Source of the DNA: Lactiplantibacillus brownii
Lineage (GTDB): Bacteria > Bacillota > Bacilli > Lactobacillales > Lactobacillaceae
Assembly (NCBI RefSeq): GCF_031085375.1
Contig: NZ_JAVCWF010000001.1
Location: forward strand, 1-64,000
Length of the DNA: 64,000 nucleotides
Direction of reading: 5' to 3'
Numbering within the stretch: position 1 is the first letter of the stretch; each line of letters begins with the position of its first letter. The notes beneath the pieces were generated by a model. That model ran no database searches. It was given only the letters and a program-made list of their open reading frames with translations, and was not told where the DNA came from. Shown here piece by piece: positions 11,768 through 20,271 of this stretch. The position numbers were made by a program, and so were the translations under genes.

Positions 11768-13780
11768 ATGAAAAAATTTTTTTCGCGCGAAAACATTCCA
11801 TTTTTCTTACAGAATCAACAATTACGCCTGTTAGCTTTAGTTATTTTGGGCTTGTCGTTGATTACTTTGGTGACCGGTTATTTAATGAATTGGATTTTTG
11901 GCACGGTGGTGCTGGTCCTAATTATTATGGCCGGTTTCATGTCGTACAATACGTTAATAGAATTGAGTTCGAGCGCCAATGAGTATATTTCTGACCTGTC
12001 ATATCGAATTAAACGTGGTGAACAAGAAGCCCTGATTCAAATGCCGATCGGGGTGCTCATCTTTAACGCCGACCAGACGATTGAATGGGTCAATCCGTAT
12101 TTACAACGTTATTTTGGGAACCAAGATGTCATTGGTTATCGGTTGGAAGATGTTGACGAAGAGCTCGCAGCGGCCGTGAGTGCCAATTCAGAGACGCCCG
12201 CGACGATTCGTTGGCAAGATTACCAGTTTGATTTACGCGTCCAACAGAGCACGAATACCCTGTATATGATGGACGTGACTAAATACGCCGAGTTAGCCGA
12301 CCAATTTGAAGCTGAAAAACTCGTGATCGGGCAGATTTTCTTGGATAACTATGATGAAATCACGCAATCAATGGCCGACACGGATATTTCAAATTTAAAT
12401 AATTATGTGACCAACGAATTATCTAAATGGACGCAAATGTTTGGGATGTACCTTAAACGATTAGATGATGATCACTTTTTCTTACTTGGCTATGCCAGCA
12501 GTTTGCAACGAGTTGAAGCGAATAAGTTCCGCATTTTGGATCGTATTCGTGAATCGACTTCAAAACAAAACTTCCCGTTAACTTTGAGTATCGGGATTGC
12601 CTATGGTGAGCGTAACATGAATACGTTGGCCGATCTGGCGCAGAGTAATATGGATTTAGCACTTGGACGAGGCGGGGATCAAGTCGTCGTTAAGGCCGAA
12701 GATGAGCCTGCTCGTTTCTATGGTGGTAAAACGAATCCAATGGAGAAACGGACCCGGGTTCGTGCTCGGATGATTAGTCAAACGCTACAAGAGTTGATGA
12801 ATCAATCCGATCAAATCTTCGTGCAAGGTCATCATCAACCTGATATGGATGCGGTCGGAGCCTGTTTAGGGATTCGCCGGATTGCAGAAATGAATGATAA
12901 ACAATGTTGGATCGTCTTAGATGAACAAAATCTACATTCGGATATTCAACGGTTATTAGATCAGTTGAAATCAGATGAAAAGATTGAAGCTTCAATTATT
13001 TCTCCAGCGGAAGCGTTGGAGAAGGCGACGGATCAAAGCTTATTGGTTATGGCGGATCACTCGAAGCCTAGCATTTCAATGTCCAAGGAACTCTATGAAC
13101 GTCTTGAAAATCGTGTGATGATTATTGATCATCATCGACGGGGCGAAGAATTTCCGGAAAACCCAGTTTTGGTTTATATTGAACCATATGCTTCTTCAAC
13201 CTGTGAGTTAATCACTGAAATGTTTGAATATCAATCACATGATGCTGAACCAATCAATAAAATCGAAGCAACCGCTATGTTGACGGGGATTGTCATCGAT
13301 ACGAAGTCCTTCTCGTTACGTTCAGGTTCGCGGACTTTTGATGCCGCCAGTTACCTGCGTTCTGCGGGGGCCGACAGTTTGCTTGTTCAACAGTTCATGA
13401 AGGAAAACGTTGATAGTTATTTACAACGGAATCATTTGATTGAATCGGTTGAATTTGTTAATCAGGATATGGCATTATGTGTTGGTGAAAATGATCAAGT
13501 CTATGATCCGGTCACGGCCGCACAAGCTGCGGATTCGTTACTCTCGATGTCGGGAGTGGACGCGTCCTTCGTGATTACCCGACGTGAAGATGGCCGAATC
13601 GGGATTTCAGCGCGATCTTTAGGTGAAATTAACGTCCAAGTCTACATGGAAAAATTAGGTGGCGGTGGGCATTTGTCGAATGCCGCGACCCAAATTGAAG
13701 GTCAATCGGTCGAAGCGGTCAAACAAACTTTGATTGATTTATTGACAGTACCAGATGATAAAAATCCAGAAGCTAATTAG
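11768..13780 (+). CDS. gdpP: Cyclic-di-AMP phosphodiesterase GdpP
   Basis: GdpP degrades the essential second messenger c-di-AMP, which controls potassium and osmolyte uptake and cell-wall homeostasis. The 670-residue protein has two N-terminal membrane segments, a PAS-like region, a degenerate GGDEF domain (SIGIAYGERNMNTLADLA... no GGDEF signature), a DHH phosphoesterase domain (HHQPDMDAVG, ADHSK, IDHHRRGEE) and a DHHA1 domain (GGGGHLSNAA). The ATG at 11768 (MKKFFSREN) has GAGGG seven bases upstream and is preferred to an upstream in-frame start. The rplI and dnaB genes follow closely and probably share its transcript. Confidence 0.95.
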   Translation: MKKFFSRENIPFFLQNQQLRLLALVILGLSLITLVTGYLMNWIFGTVVLVLIIMAGFMSYNTLIELSSSANEYISDLSYRIKRGEQEALIQMPIGVLIFNADQTIEWVNPYLQRYFGNQDVIGYRLEDVDEELAAAVSANSETPATIRWQDYQFDLRVQQSTNTLYMMDVTKYAELADQFEAEKLVIGQIFLDNYDEITQSMADTDISNLNNYVTNELSKWTQMFGMYLKRLDDDHFFLLGYASSLQRVEANKFRILDRIRESTSKQNFPLTLSIGIAYGERNMNTLADLAQSNMDLALGRGGDQVVVKAEDEPARFYGGKTNPMEKRTRVRARMISQTLQELMNQSDQIFVQGHHQPDMDAVGACLGIRRIAEMNDKQCWIVLDEQNLHSDIQRLLDQLKSDEKIEASIISPAEALEKATDQSLLVMADHSKPSISMSKELYERLENRVMIIDHHRRGEEFPENPVLVYIEPYASSTCELITEMFEYQSHDAEPINKIEATAMLTGIVIDTKSFSLRSGSRTFDAASYLRSAGADSLLVQQFMKENVDSYLQRNHLIESVEFVNQDMALCVGENDQVYDPVTAAQAADSLLSMSGVDASFVITRREDGRIGISARSLGEINVQVYMEKLGGGGHLSNAATQIEGQSVEAVKQTLIDLLTVPDDKNPEAN

Positions 13781-13792
13781 GAGTGAGCACAC

Positions 13793-14245
13793 ATGAAAGT
13801 TATTTTCTTAGATGATGTACGCGGTAAGGGTCAACGAGGCCAGATCAAGAATGTGCCAGATGGCTATGCCACCAACTTTTTGATTAAAAAGGGTTTGGCT
13901 AAAGAAGCCACTAAAACGGCTATTAATACGTTGAAGGCCGAACAAAAATCAGAAGCTGCGCGGGCTGCAGAAGAATTAGCCAACGCGCAGACGACCAAAG
14001 CTGCTTTGGAATCTGACGAAACGGTGGTTGAATTAGCAGCCAAGGCTGGGACCGATGGCCGGTTGTTTGGCTCGATCCCTAGCAAACAAATCGCAACGGC
14101 ATTAGATGATCAATACCAAGTTAAGTTAGATAAACGTAAGATCGAATTACCAGAACCAATTCGGGTTTTAGGTTACAGCAATGTGCCAGTTAAATTGCAC
14201 CCCGAAGTAACGGCGAAGATTCGCGTCCACGTTGTCGAAAAATAA
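13793..14245 (+). CDS. rplI: 50S ribosomal protein L9
   Basis: The 150-residue protein has the L9 signature at its N terminus ([31 protein letters not shown]), then a long central helix rich in Ala and Glu, and a C-terminal rRNA-binding domain. L9 binds domain V of 23S rRNA and helps keep the reading frame. It lies 12 bases after gdpP and 15 bases before dnaB, the normal gdpP-rplI-dnaB order. Confidence 0.98.
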   Translation: MKVIFLDDVRGKGQRGQIKNVPDGYATNFLIKKGLAKEATKTAINTLKAEQKSEAARAAEELANAQTTKAALESDETVVELAAKAGTDGRLFGSIPSKQIATALDDQYQVKLDKRKIELPEPIRVLGYSNVPVKLHPEVTAKIRVHVVEK

Positions 14246-14260
14246 AAGGACGGACCGCGC

Positions 14261-15694
14261 ATGAACAATGATGGGCTAGATCAAACCCCACCACAAAATA
14301 TTGAGGCTGAAAAAGCCGTTTTAGGGGCTATTTTCCTAAATAGCGATGCTTTAGTTGAAGCGATGGAATTCGTGGAGTCACAAGACTTTTATCGACGAGC
14401 ACATCAGATCATTTTTGCCAGCATGGTAACGTTAAATGACCGTGATGAAGCCATTGATGCGGTGACTGTTAGTGATTTATTAACGGCTCAGAATCAATTG
14501 GAAGATGTTGGCGGCATGAGCTACATTGCTGAGTTAGCTGGGTCAGTACCCACCGCTGCGAATGCTGGGTATTATGCCAAAATCGTGGCCCAAAAAGCGA
14601 CGGTGCGGCGGCTGATTAAAACTGCCACAGAAATCACGACGAAGGCTTACACCGAAAATGATGATGTTACCACGTTGTTAGATGACGCTGAACGGGACAT
14701 TATGAATGTTTCGGAACAACGTAATCAGAGTGGTTTCAAGTCGATCTCAGATGTTTTAAATGCTTCGATTGAAGAAATCGATCGTTTATATCAAAATGAT
14801 GATGATATTACCGGGCTACCAACTGGGTTTACCGAACTCGATAAGATGACGGCCGGATTGCAACCAGATAACTTGATTATTTTGGCCGCCCGACCAGCCG
14901 TTGGGAAAACGGCTTTTGCCTTGAACATTGCCCAAAATGTGGCAACCAAGACGGATACGACCGTGGCTATTTTTAGTTTGGAAATGGGTGCCGAATCGTT
15001 GGTCAACCGGATGCTTTGTGCAGAAGGTAGCATCGATGCCGGACATTTGCGAACGGGGCAACTCGATGAAGAAGAGTGGGAACACTTGGTGGTGGCCATG
15101 GGGAGTCTCTCTAAAGCCAGCATTTTCATTGACGATACTCCTGGGATCAAAATGTCAGAAATTCGTGCGAAGAGTCGACGATTGGCGAAAGAGCAAGGCA
15201 ACCTGGGCTTGATCGTCGTCGATTATTTACAGCTGATCGAAGGTGGCAACACTGAAAGTCGGCAACAAGAAGTTTCTGAAATCTCGCGACAAATGAAAAA
15301 ACTCGCCAAAGAGCTTGGTATTCCTGTTATTGCGCTATCACAGTTGTCACGTGGTGTGGAACAACGCCAAGATAAACGACCAGTATTATCAGATATCCGT
15401 GAATCTGGATCAATCGAACAAGATGCCGATATCGTTGCGTTCCTTTATCGTGAAGATTACTATCGCGATGAAGACGGTGACGATGATAACGGCGGCGGTA
15501 ATTTTGGTGGCAATAGTGGTGGCGGTGACTTCAACGGCGGTGATCCACGTGATGAGGATGACCAAGATGTTGGTGAAGTCGAAGTCATTATTGAAAAGAA
15601 CCGGGCGGGTGCCCGTGGGACCGTTAAGTTATTATTTGTAAAACCATTTAATAAGTTCTCGTCGGTTTCATATGCCCAAGAGCCACAAGGGTAA
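14261..15694 (+). CDS. dnaB: Replicative DNA helicase DnaB
   Basis: The hexameric helicase unwinds DNA ahead of the replisome. An N-terminal collar domain (QTPPQNIEAEKAVLGAIF) and a RecA-like ATPase with Walker A (ARPAVGKTAFALNIA), Walker B (LIVVDYLQLI), motif H3 (VIALSQLSRGVEQR) and motif H4 (EKNRAGARGTV) are present. An unusual stretch of about 35 Asp- and Gly-rich residues lies between AFLYREDYYR and the H4 strand (roughly residues 404-440), longer than the short acidic loop of many DnaB proteins. A terminator follows. Confidence 0.97.
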   Translation: MNNDGLDQTPPQNIEAEKAVLGAIFLNSDALVEAMEFVESQDFYRRAHQIIFASMVTLNDRDEAIDAVTVSDLLTAQNQLEDVGGMSYIAELAGSVPTAANAGYYAKIVAQKATVRRLIKTATEITTKAYTENDDVTTLLDDAERDIMNVSEQRNQSGFKSISDVLNASIEEIDRLYQNDDDITGLPTGFTELDKMTAGLQPDNLIILAARPAVGKTAFALNIAQNVATKTDTTVAIFSLEMGAESLVNRMLCAEGSIDAGHLRTGQLDEEEWEHLVVAMGSLSKASIFIDDTPGIKMSEIRAKSRRLAKEQGNLGLIVVDYLQLIEGGNTESRQQEVSEISRQMKKLAKELGIPVIALSQLSRGVEQRQDKRPVLSDIRESGSIEQDADIVAFLYREDYYRDEDGDDDNGGGNFGGNSGGGDFNGGDPRDEDDQDVGEVEVIIEKNRAGARGTVKLLFVKPFNKFSSVSYAQEPQG

Positions 15695-15718
15695 GTGTCA
15701 TAATAAGGATTGAATGAT

Positions 15719-15758
15719 AAGCTGAGTTTGGTTTGCTATAGCCATGACTCAGCTTTTT
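15719..15758 (+). terminator. Intrinsic terminator after dnaB
   Basis: AAGCTGAGT pairs with ACTCAGCTT across a 19-base loop, followed by T7. It ends the gdpP-rplI-dnaB transcript. Confidence 0.88.
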
Positions 15759-15859
15759 TTAGTGTTTAACTAAAGGTTGGAAGACTCAAAAGCATCACAA
15801 ATGTTGTCGTACCGGTAACCTATAAGCCTAAAGTAGACTCACCTAAATTTAGCGCTCCG

Positions 15860-16022
15860 TCAGTCAAAATCGGTGTGCTGTGGGGGACGGCGCCAGCCAA
15901 GGTACGGTCTGACGCCTCAATTCCAAGCCGACAAAACACGTCTTTGAATTGCCCCGCGAGATTAGTCAGCAAAGAACGCCGATTAATCTCGCCGACACTG
16001 CACACCGATTTTGATTGACTCC
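15860..16022 (+). repeat. Family-A structured repeat, copy 4
   Basis: The outer stem pairs AGTCAAAATCGGTGTGC (from 15862) with GCACACCGATTTTGATTGAC (to 16019). P2 has GGCGCCAGCC...CGGTCTGACGCC, P3 has CAATTCCAAGCC...ACGTCTTTGAATTG, and P4 pairs GCGAGATTA with TAATCTCGC, followed by CGACACTGCAC. All three conserved hairpins are intact, making this one of the most complete copies. Confidence 0.82.
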
Positions 16023-16048
16023 GCTAAGCGTAAATAACTACTGACTTA

Positions 16049-16233
16049 GCTGGAGGTTGTTGCTGATAGCATCGGACGTGCAGGTAGTGTTTGACCGGCG
16101 TTCTTTTGCCGGCCTTACACCACGGACGGTCCGGGAGATTTGCGGCTTTGGCAAAGCTTCCGGACGAGGTTCAAGACGTTTCTATGGCTTGAACCGGTCC
16201 CTCGTCCGCATGTTATCGGCAACAACCGGAAGC
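16049..16233 (-). repeat. Family-A structured repeat, copy 5 (inverted)
   Basis: The outer stem pairs GGTTGTTGCTGATAGCAT with ATGTTATCGGCAACAACC-type sequence and continues through CGGACG/CGTCCG. P3 in reverse orientation is GGTTCAAGACGT...GGCTTGAACC (16168-16195). P4 is GTAGTGTTTGACCGGC pairing with GCCGGCCTTACACCAC. The P2 position is occupied by a diverged hairpin (TTTGC...GCAAA flanked by TCCGG/CCGGA). Confidence 0.75.
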
Positions 16234-16267
16234 GGCAGTAGTCGACTAGTTTTCATTACCTGATTGT

Positions 16268-16343
16268 TGACGTGGTGGCCACGTTTGTGAGCCAAAAGAC
16301 GGTCTCACAAGCCGGGCTTTTCCTAAGCTGGAAGTTCACCAGC
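16268..16343 (+). repeat. Family-A structured repeat, copy 6 (truncated)
   Basis: The sequence matches the left and central part of the copies at 3170-3325 and 30419-30573 (ACGTGGTGGCCACGTTTGTG, then the CTCACAA hairpin and CTAAGCTGGAA...TTCACCAGC). Both outer-stem arms are lost, so this copy cannot form the closing helix. It is the third element in a row between dnaB and the MFS gene. Confidence 0.7.
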
Positions 16344-16478
16344 AAATGTGCTGATTCACGAAGTCGGGAAATTAAAGACATATTTTAATAAATATGAACG
16401 TTACGGTGCATTAGCAACTGTTATTTTTATTTAATTTTGCTATGATGAAATTAGTGTTTTAAAAAAGGTGGCGATGTA

Positions 16479-17684
16479 ATGGGGCGAAAACAAACGATTG
16501 GCATTCCTTGGTTAATCGTGGGACAGTTTATGAATAACATCGGAATGAGCTTTATTTGGCCGTTGACGACGATCTACATGCATAATGTGTTAGGGAAGTC
16601 GTTGACTGAAACTGGGGTCGTTCTGATGCTCAATTCCATCGCTAATGTCTTGGCTAGTACAATTGGTGGGCGTGTTTTTGATCGTAGTAATCCCTACATA
16701 CTGCTATTGATGGGAATTTTGATCAATGGGGTGGCTAACTTTAGTTTGATCTTCTTGCATGGTTGGCCCATGTATCCGCTGTTGCTAGTCGTGACTGGTT
16801 TTGCAAGCGGCTGGTTAAATACGATGTTTAATGCCCTCGCGGCGAGTGTGCCACATGATAAAGTCCGCCGAACCTTTACTTTTATGTATTTGGCGGCTAA
16901 TTTAGGTGTGGTCTTCGGTACCATGTTTGTTGGGATTGTTTATAGCATGGGGATGGCGTTATTATTCAGTATGGTGACCGGCTTGTATGTGATTTTCCTG
17001 GTCATTGCTTTTCTGGAATATAACGTCGATTCGTCAGGGGTGACGGGGGTCGATCCGCGTCAAGCCCGGCATATTCCCTTACCTAAAGCGAATGCTCGGA
17101 TGGTCTGGACTTTCTTTATTAGTTTATTTGTAATTTGGCTATTATATGAACAATGGGTCAGCAATTTATCCGTTCACATGACTGATTTAGGGATGCCCTT
17201 ACGGAATTACAGTTTCTTGTGGACGATTAATGCCGGGTTACTTGTCATTATTCAAAGCATTCTAAGTTTACTTGGTGATCGGATTAAAAATTTATATTAT
17301 CAATTTTTCTTTGGCATGTTATTTGTAGGGTTATCATTTTTATCACTCGTAAGTGCACACGACTATTTGCATTTCATTTTTGCGATGGTCTTGTTGACGA
17401 TTGGAGAGGCGACTTGGTCGCCGGCGATGCCGACACTGGTTAGTCAACTCTCACCGGTCAGTGCTAAGGGACGTTACCAAGGATTAGTGCAAGCGTTCAG
17501 TGCACTTGGTCGATCATTAGGCCCGCTATTTGGTGGGGTCGTGATTGATCAATGGTCCTATAAGGCCTTGTTCTTACTAGCCTTTGTGGTCCTATTGATT
17601 GTTTTAGTGGTCAACATCGGTGTCGTCCACGTCAACCAACAGCATGCCAAGAATTATTTGAATACTGAAATCAAACAAGAGTGA
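16479..17684 (+). CDS. MFS transporter, substrate unknown
   Basis: The 401-residue protein has about 12 predicted membrane segments and typical major facilitator features, for example the loop GGRVFDRSNPY after helix 2. It looks like a small drug or sugar-efflux type member (single polypeptide, no soluble domains), but the substrate cannot be read from sequence. The ATG has AAGGTGG eight bases upstream. It is followed two bases after the stop by a parS site and then proBA in the same direction. No shared function with proline synthesis is evident. Confidence 0.8.
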   Translation: MGRKQTIGIPWLIVGQFMNNIGMSFIWPLTTIYMHNVLGKSLTETGVVLMLNSIANVLASTIGGRVFDRSNPYILLLMGILINGVANFSLIFLHGWPMYPLLLVVTGFASGWLNTMFNALAASVPHDKVRRTFTFMYLAANLGVVFGTMFVGIVYSMGMALLFSMVTGLYVIFLVIAFLEYNVDSSGVTGVDPRQARHIPLPKANARMVWTFFISLFVIWLLYEQWVSNLSVHMTDLGMPLRNYSFLWTINAGLLVIIQSILSLLGDRIKNLYYQFFFGMLFVGLSFLSLVSAHDYLHFIFAMVLLTIGEATWSPAMPTLVSQLSPVSAKGRYQGLVQAFSALGRSLGPLFGGVVIDQWSYKALFLLAFVVLLIVLVVNIGVVHVNQQHAKNYLNTEIKQE

Positions 17685-17685
17685 T

Positions 17686-17701
17686 TGTTTCACGTGAAAC
17701 A
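17686..17701. promoter_or_regulatory. parS site (perfect palindrome)
   Basis: TGTTTCACGTGAAACA differs at one base from the Bacillus parS consensus TGTTCCACGTGAAACA. parS is bound by ParB (Spo0J), which organises the origin region and loads SMC. No parB lies in the window. Confidence 0.85.
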
Positions 17702-17736
17702 AAATAACGAAAAAGTTGGTGCAAATTTTGAAAGTC

Positions 17737-18525
17737 ATGCGAAAATTGAAGGCTAAGCGAGTCGTCATTAAGGTTGGGACCAGTACCTTGGTTTATCCGG
17801 ATGGCGCCATTAATTTACGAGCTATCGACCAGTTAGCCTTTGTCATTAGTGCGATGCGTCATCGTGGTCGAGAAGTGGTACTCGTTTCTTCAGGAGCCAT
17901 TGGCGTTGGCTTGAATTATATGGGATTGAAGCAGCGCCCTAAAGCTATTCCAGAGCAACAGGCGGTCGCAGCAATTGGTCAGACCGAGTTAATTTCGATT
18001 TACAAAGAACGTTTTGCGGTTTATGAACAAAAGATCGGCCAATTATTATTGACTCGCGATATTTTCGTTTATCCGAAGAGTCATCATAATGTGCTCAACA
18101 CGTTTGAATCGTTGTTGGCGCAAAATATTGTCCCAATCGTAAACGAAAATGATACGGTGGCAGTTGATGAGTTGGATCATGAGACGAAATTTGGGGATAA
18201 CGATCAGTTGTCGGCCATTGTGGCAACGAATATTGGTGCGGACCTATTGATCATGTTGTCAGATATTGATGGCTTTTATGATGGTAATCCGAATGGTGAT
18301 GCGCAAGCGAATTTATTACCTCATATTGCGCAAGTCGATCAACACACGTATGACTTGGCTGGTGGTAGTGGCAGTCGCTTTGGCACTGGTGGCATGGTGA
18401 CCAAGTTGAAAGCTGCGGAACGGATGCTAAACGCTGATGGTCAGATGATTTTAGCGAATGGCGCCGATCCAACAATTATTTTTCAAATTTTAGCAGGCGA
18501 ACCAATTGGCACCCTATTCGGCTAA
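17737..18525 (+). CDS. proB: Glutamate 5-kinase
   Basis: ProB phosphorylates glutamate to gamma-glutamyl phosphate, the first and feedback-controlled step of proline synthesis. The amino-acid-kinase fold is clear (RVVIKVGTSTLVYPDG, VSSGAIGVGL, NDTVAVDELDHETKFGDND, GGSGSRFGTGGMVTKLKAA). At 262 residues it lacks the C-terminal PUA domain found in the roughly 370-residue versions. The start is uncertain: in-frame TTG (17716), GTG (17719), TTG (17728) and ATG (17737) are all possible and none has a strong Shine-Dalgarno; I chose the ATG because MRKLKAKRVVIKVG matches family N termini. proA follows 29 bases later. Confidence 0.93.
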   Translation: MRKLKAKRVVIKVGTSTLVYPDGAINLRAIDQLAFVISAMRHRGREVVLVSSGAIGVGLNYMGLKQRPKAIPEQQAVAAIGQTELISIYKERFAVYEQKIGQLLLTRDIFVYPKSHHNVLNTFESLLAQNIVPIVNENDTVAVDELDHETKFGDNDQLSAIVATNIGADLLIMLSDIDGFYDGNPNGDAQANLLPHIAQVDQHTYDLAGGSGSRFGTGGMVTKLKAAERMLNADGQMILANGADPTIIFQILAGEPIGTLFG

Positions 18526-18554
18526 GACAGTAATCACAACGAGGAGGAAACAAC

Positions 18555-19805
18555 ATGGATGTGGCAAGTACGACGTTACAACAGCTCGGTCAACAAGCCC
18601 AAACGGCGAGTTATGAGCTAGGTTTATTAAGTACAGCAAAGAAGAATGCCGTGTTATTAGCAATGGCTACGGCGTTAATTGACCAGCAGGCTGAAATTTT
18701 AGCCGCAAATGCGGTGGATCTTAAAAATCCGCAGATTGAATCAAAGTTTATTGATCGGTTAACGTTAACGGCCGACCGAATTCAAGCGATGGCGACCGGT
18801 TTGAGACAAGTGGCGGCTTTGCCAGATCCAATTGGTAATGTTGATCGGGCTTGGCGGAATGAGGCCGGATTGATGATTGCCAAACAACGCGTGCCGCTAG
18901 GCGTTATTGGCATGATATTTGAAGCCCGGCCAAATGTGACCGTTGATGCGTCTGCATTATGTTTCAAAACCGGCAACGCTGTGATTTTGCGCGGCGGAAA
19001 AGAAGCTTTACAGTCTAATCAAGCACTGGTTAAGGTGTTACGGACGGCATTAGTTGCGGCTGACGTTGATGAAAATGCGATTCAATTGATTCAGGATACT
19101 TCGCATGAAACTGCGGCTAAATTTATGCAATTGACGGACTATATTGATGTGTTGATTCCAAGGGGAAGTGCGCGTCTGATTCAAACGGTGCTTGCAAAAG
19201 CAACGGTACCAGTTATTGAAACTGGCGCGGGCAATTGTCATGTTTATGTCGATCAAGCAGCGCAATTACCAATGGCGACCGCTATTGTGGTTAATGGGAA
19301 AGTCCAACGTCCCTCGGTCTGCAATGCGACCGAAAAACTGCTGATTCATCGTGCAGTGGCGGCTGATTATTTACCAACCATAATTACTGCGTTGCGTGAT
19401 CAAGGCGTTGAGGTTCGTGGCGATGCCGCTACCCAAGCAATTGTTCCTGATGTGGTGCCCGCAACCGAAGCTGACTGGGGCACGGAATATAATGATTTGA
19501 TCATCGCAGTCAAAGTCGTTGATTCTGAAGCAGCGGCCATTCAGCATATCAATCACTACAACACGCAACACTCAGAAGCAATCGTGACTGATAATTATCA
19601 AGCTGGCAAATTGTTCCAACAACGCGTTAATGCAGCCTGTGTCTACATTAATGCGTCAACGCGATTTACGGATGGTTTTGAATTTGGCTTTGGTGCCGAA
19701 ATTGGGATTTCTACTCAAAAATTACATGCGCGGGGACCAATGGGCTTGGCCGAACTGACCTCATATAAGTATGTCATTGATGGCAATGGTCAAGTGCGAA
19801 AGTAA
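18555..19805 (+). CDS. proA: Glutamate-5-semialdehyde dehydrogenase
   Basis: ProA reduces gamma-glutamyl phosphate with NADPH to glutamate semialdehyde, which cyclises toward proline. The 416-residue protein has the aldehyde-dehydrogenase fold, with the nucleotide-binding segment GVIGMIFEARPNVTVDASAL, the LRGGKEA motif and the catalytic cysteine in RPSVCNATEKLL. GAGGAGG precedes the ATG. It is co-transcribed with proB and closed by a strong terminator. Confidence 0.96.
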   Translation: MDVASTTLQQLGQQAQTASYELGLLSTAKKNAVLLAMATALIDQQAEILAANAVDLKNPQIESKFIDRLTLTADRIQAMATGLRQVAALPDPIGNVDRAWRNEAGLMIAKQRVPLGVIGMIFEARPNVTVDASALCFKTGNAVILRGGKEALQSNQALVKVLRTALVAADVDENAIQLIQDTSHETAAKFMQLTDYIDVLIPRGSARLIQTVLAKATVPVIETGAGNCHVYVDQAAQLPMATAIVVNGKVQRPSVCNATEKLLIHRAVAADYLPTIITALRDQGVEVRGDAATQAIVPDVVPATEADWGTEYNDLIIAVKVVDSEAAAIQHINHYNTQHSEAIVTDNYQAGKLFQQRVNAACVYINASTRFTDGFEFGFGAEIGISTQKLHARGPMGLAELTSYKYVIDGNGQVRK

Positions 19806-19818
19806 TTAAAATAGTTAT

Positions 19819-19867
19819 AAAGTGATCGATAACCGGCAGTGAGCTGCGGTGTTATCGATCACTTTTT
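19819..19867 (+). terminator. Intrinsic terminator after proA
   Basis: A 15-base arm, AAAGTGATCGATAAC, pairs with GTTATCGATCACTTT around a small internal stem, followed by T-rich sequence. This ends the proBA transcript. Confidence 0.92.
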
Positions 19868-20239
19868 TATTCCGGAGCGGCAACGCAAACGAATAGCTGT
19901 AAATGTAAGCGCTACAAAAAGCTAAGCTATCACATTTAACCTTTGTAAGGATATTGAACGAATCACCTCAAAAAAGGCCCTTATAAAGGGTCTTTTTTTG
20001 GTTTAAAGAGATAAGCGTTAAAACCCTTATCAAGACCGAGTTCCTGTGAATAGAGTCCTGGCAACAGTTTGCAGAATTCGGCCCCAAAACCGACAGGAAT
20101 ACTATTAGACCGGCATTCATTCAAAAATTTTGCCTTTAATAAGGCCACCTTATCAAGGATAGTAAAGGGCTGAAACTGGCCGTATACTAAGGTTAAGTTA
20201 TGATTGTTCAATGTATCACATGCAGGAGGTGGGATTATT
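19868..20239. other. Region upstream of the glycogen operon
   Basis: About 370 bases. It contains a cre-like sequence ATGTAAGCGCTACAA at 19903-19917 (one or two mismatches from the catabolite-response consensus), a bidirectional terminator-like hairpin at 19973-19998 (GGCCCTT/AAGGGTC between A and T runs) and a minus-strand open frame described separately. A -10-like TATACT lies at about 20184. Glycogen genes are often under CcpA control, but the hairpin between the cre-like site and glgB makes a direct role uncertain. Confidence 0.4.
19973..19998. terminator. Bidirectional terminator-like hairpin
   Basis: An A-run, GGCCCTT, a short loop, AAGGGTC and a T-run. It can work in both directions and contains the stop codon of the minus-strand frame at 19981-20271 in its loop. 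Confidence 0.7.
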
Positions 20240-20271
20240 TTGGCAGAGACAGAACTAACCACAACTGCCAC
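19981..20271 (-). pseudogene. Possible remnant gene, opposite the glgB start
   Basis: A 96-codon frame on the minus strand overlaps the first bases of glgB. Its C-terminal half (KAKFLNECRSNSIPVGFGAE, then FCKLLPGLYSQ) reads like a genuine folded protein and ends exactly at a terminator hairpin, which favours a real 3' end. The N-terminal part over the glgB leader has no ribosome binding site that I can see and looks like read-through. It may be a gene whose 5' end was lost or a small uncharacterised protein. I do not recognise the family. Confidence 0.35.

Noticed and set aside
15820..16263. Open frames at 15820-16005 (-) and 16057-16263 (+)
   Set aside because: They coincide with repeat copies 4 and 5; the stems force open frames on both strands.
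19903..19917. Firm cre site controlling the glycogen operon
   Set aside because: The match is imperfect, and a terminator-like hairpin lies between it and glgB; kept only as a possibility in the region note.
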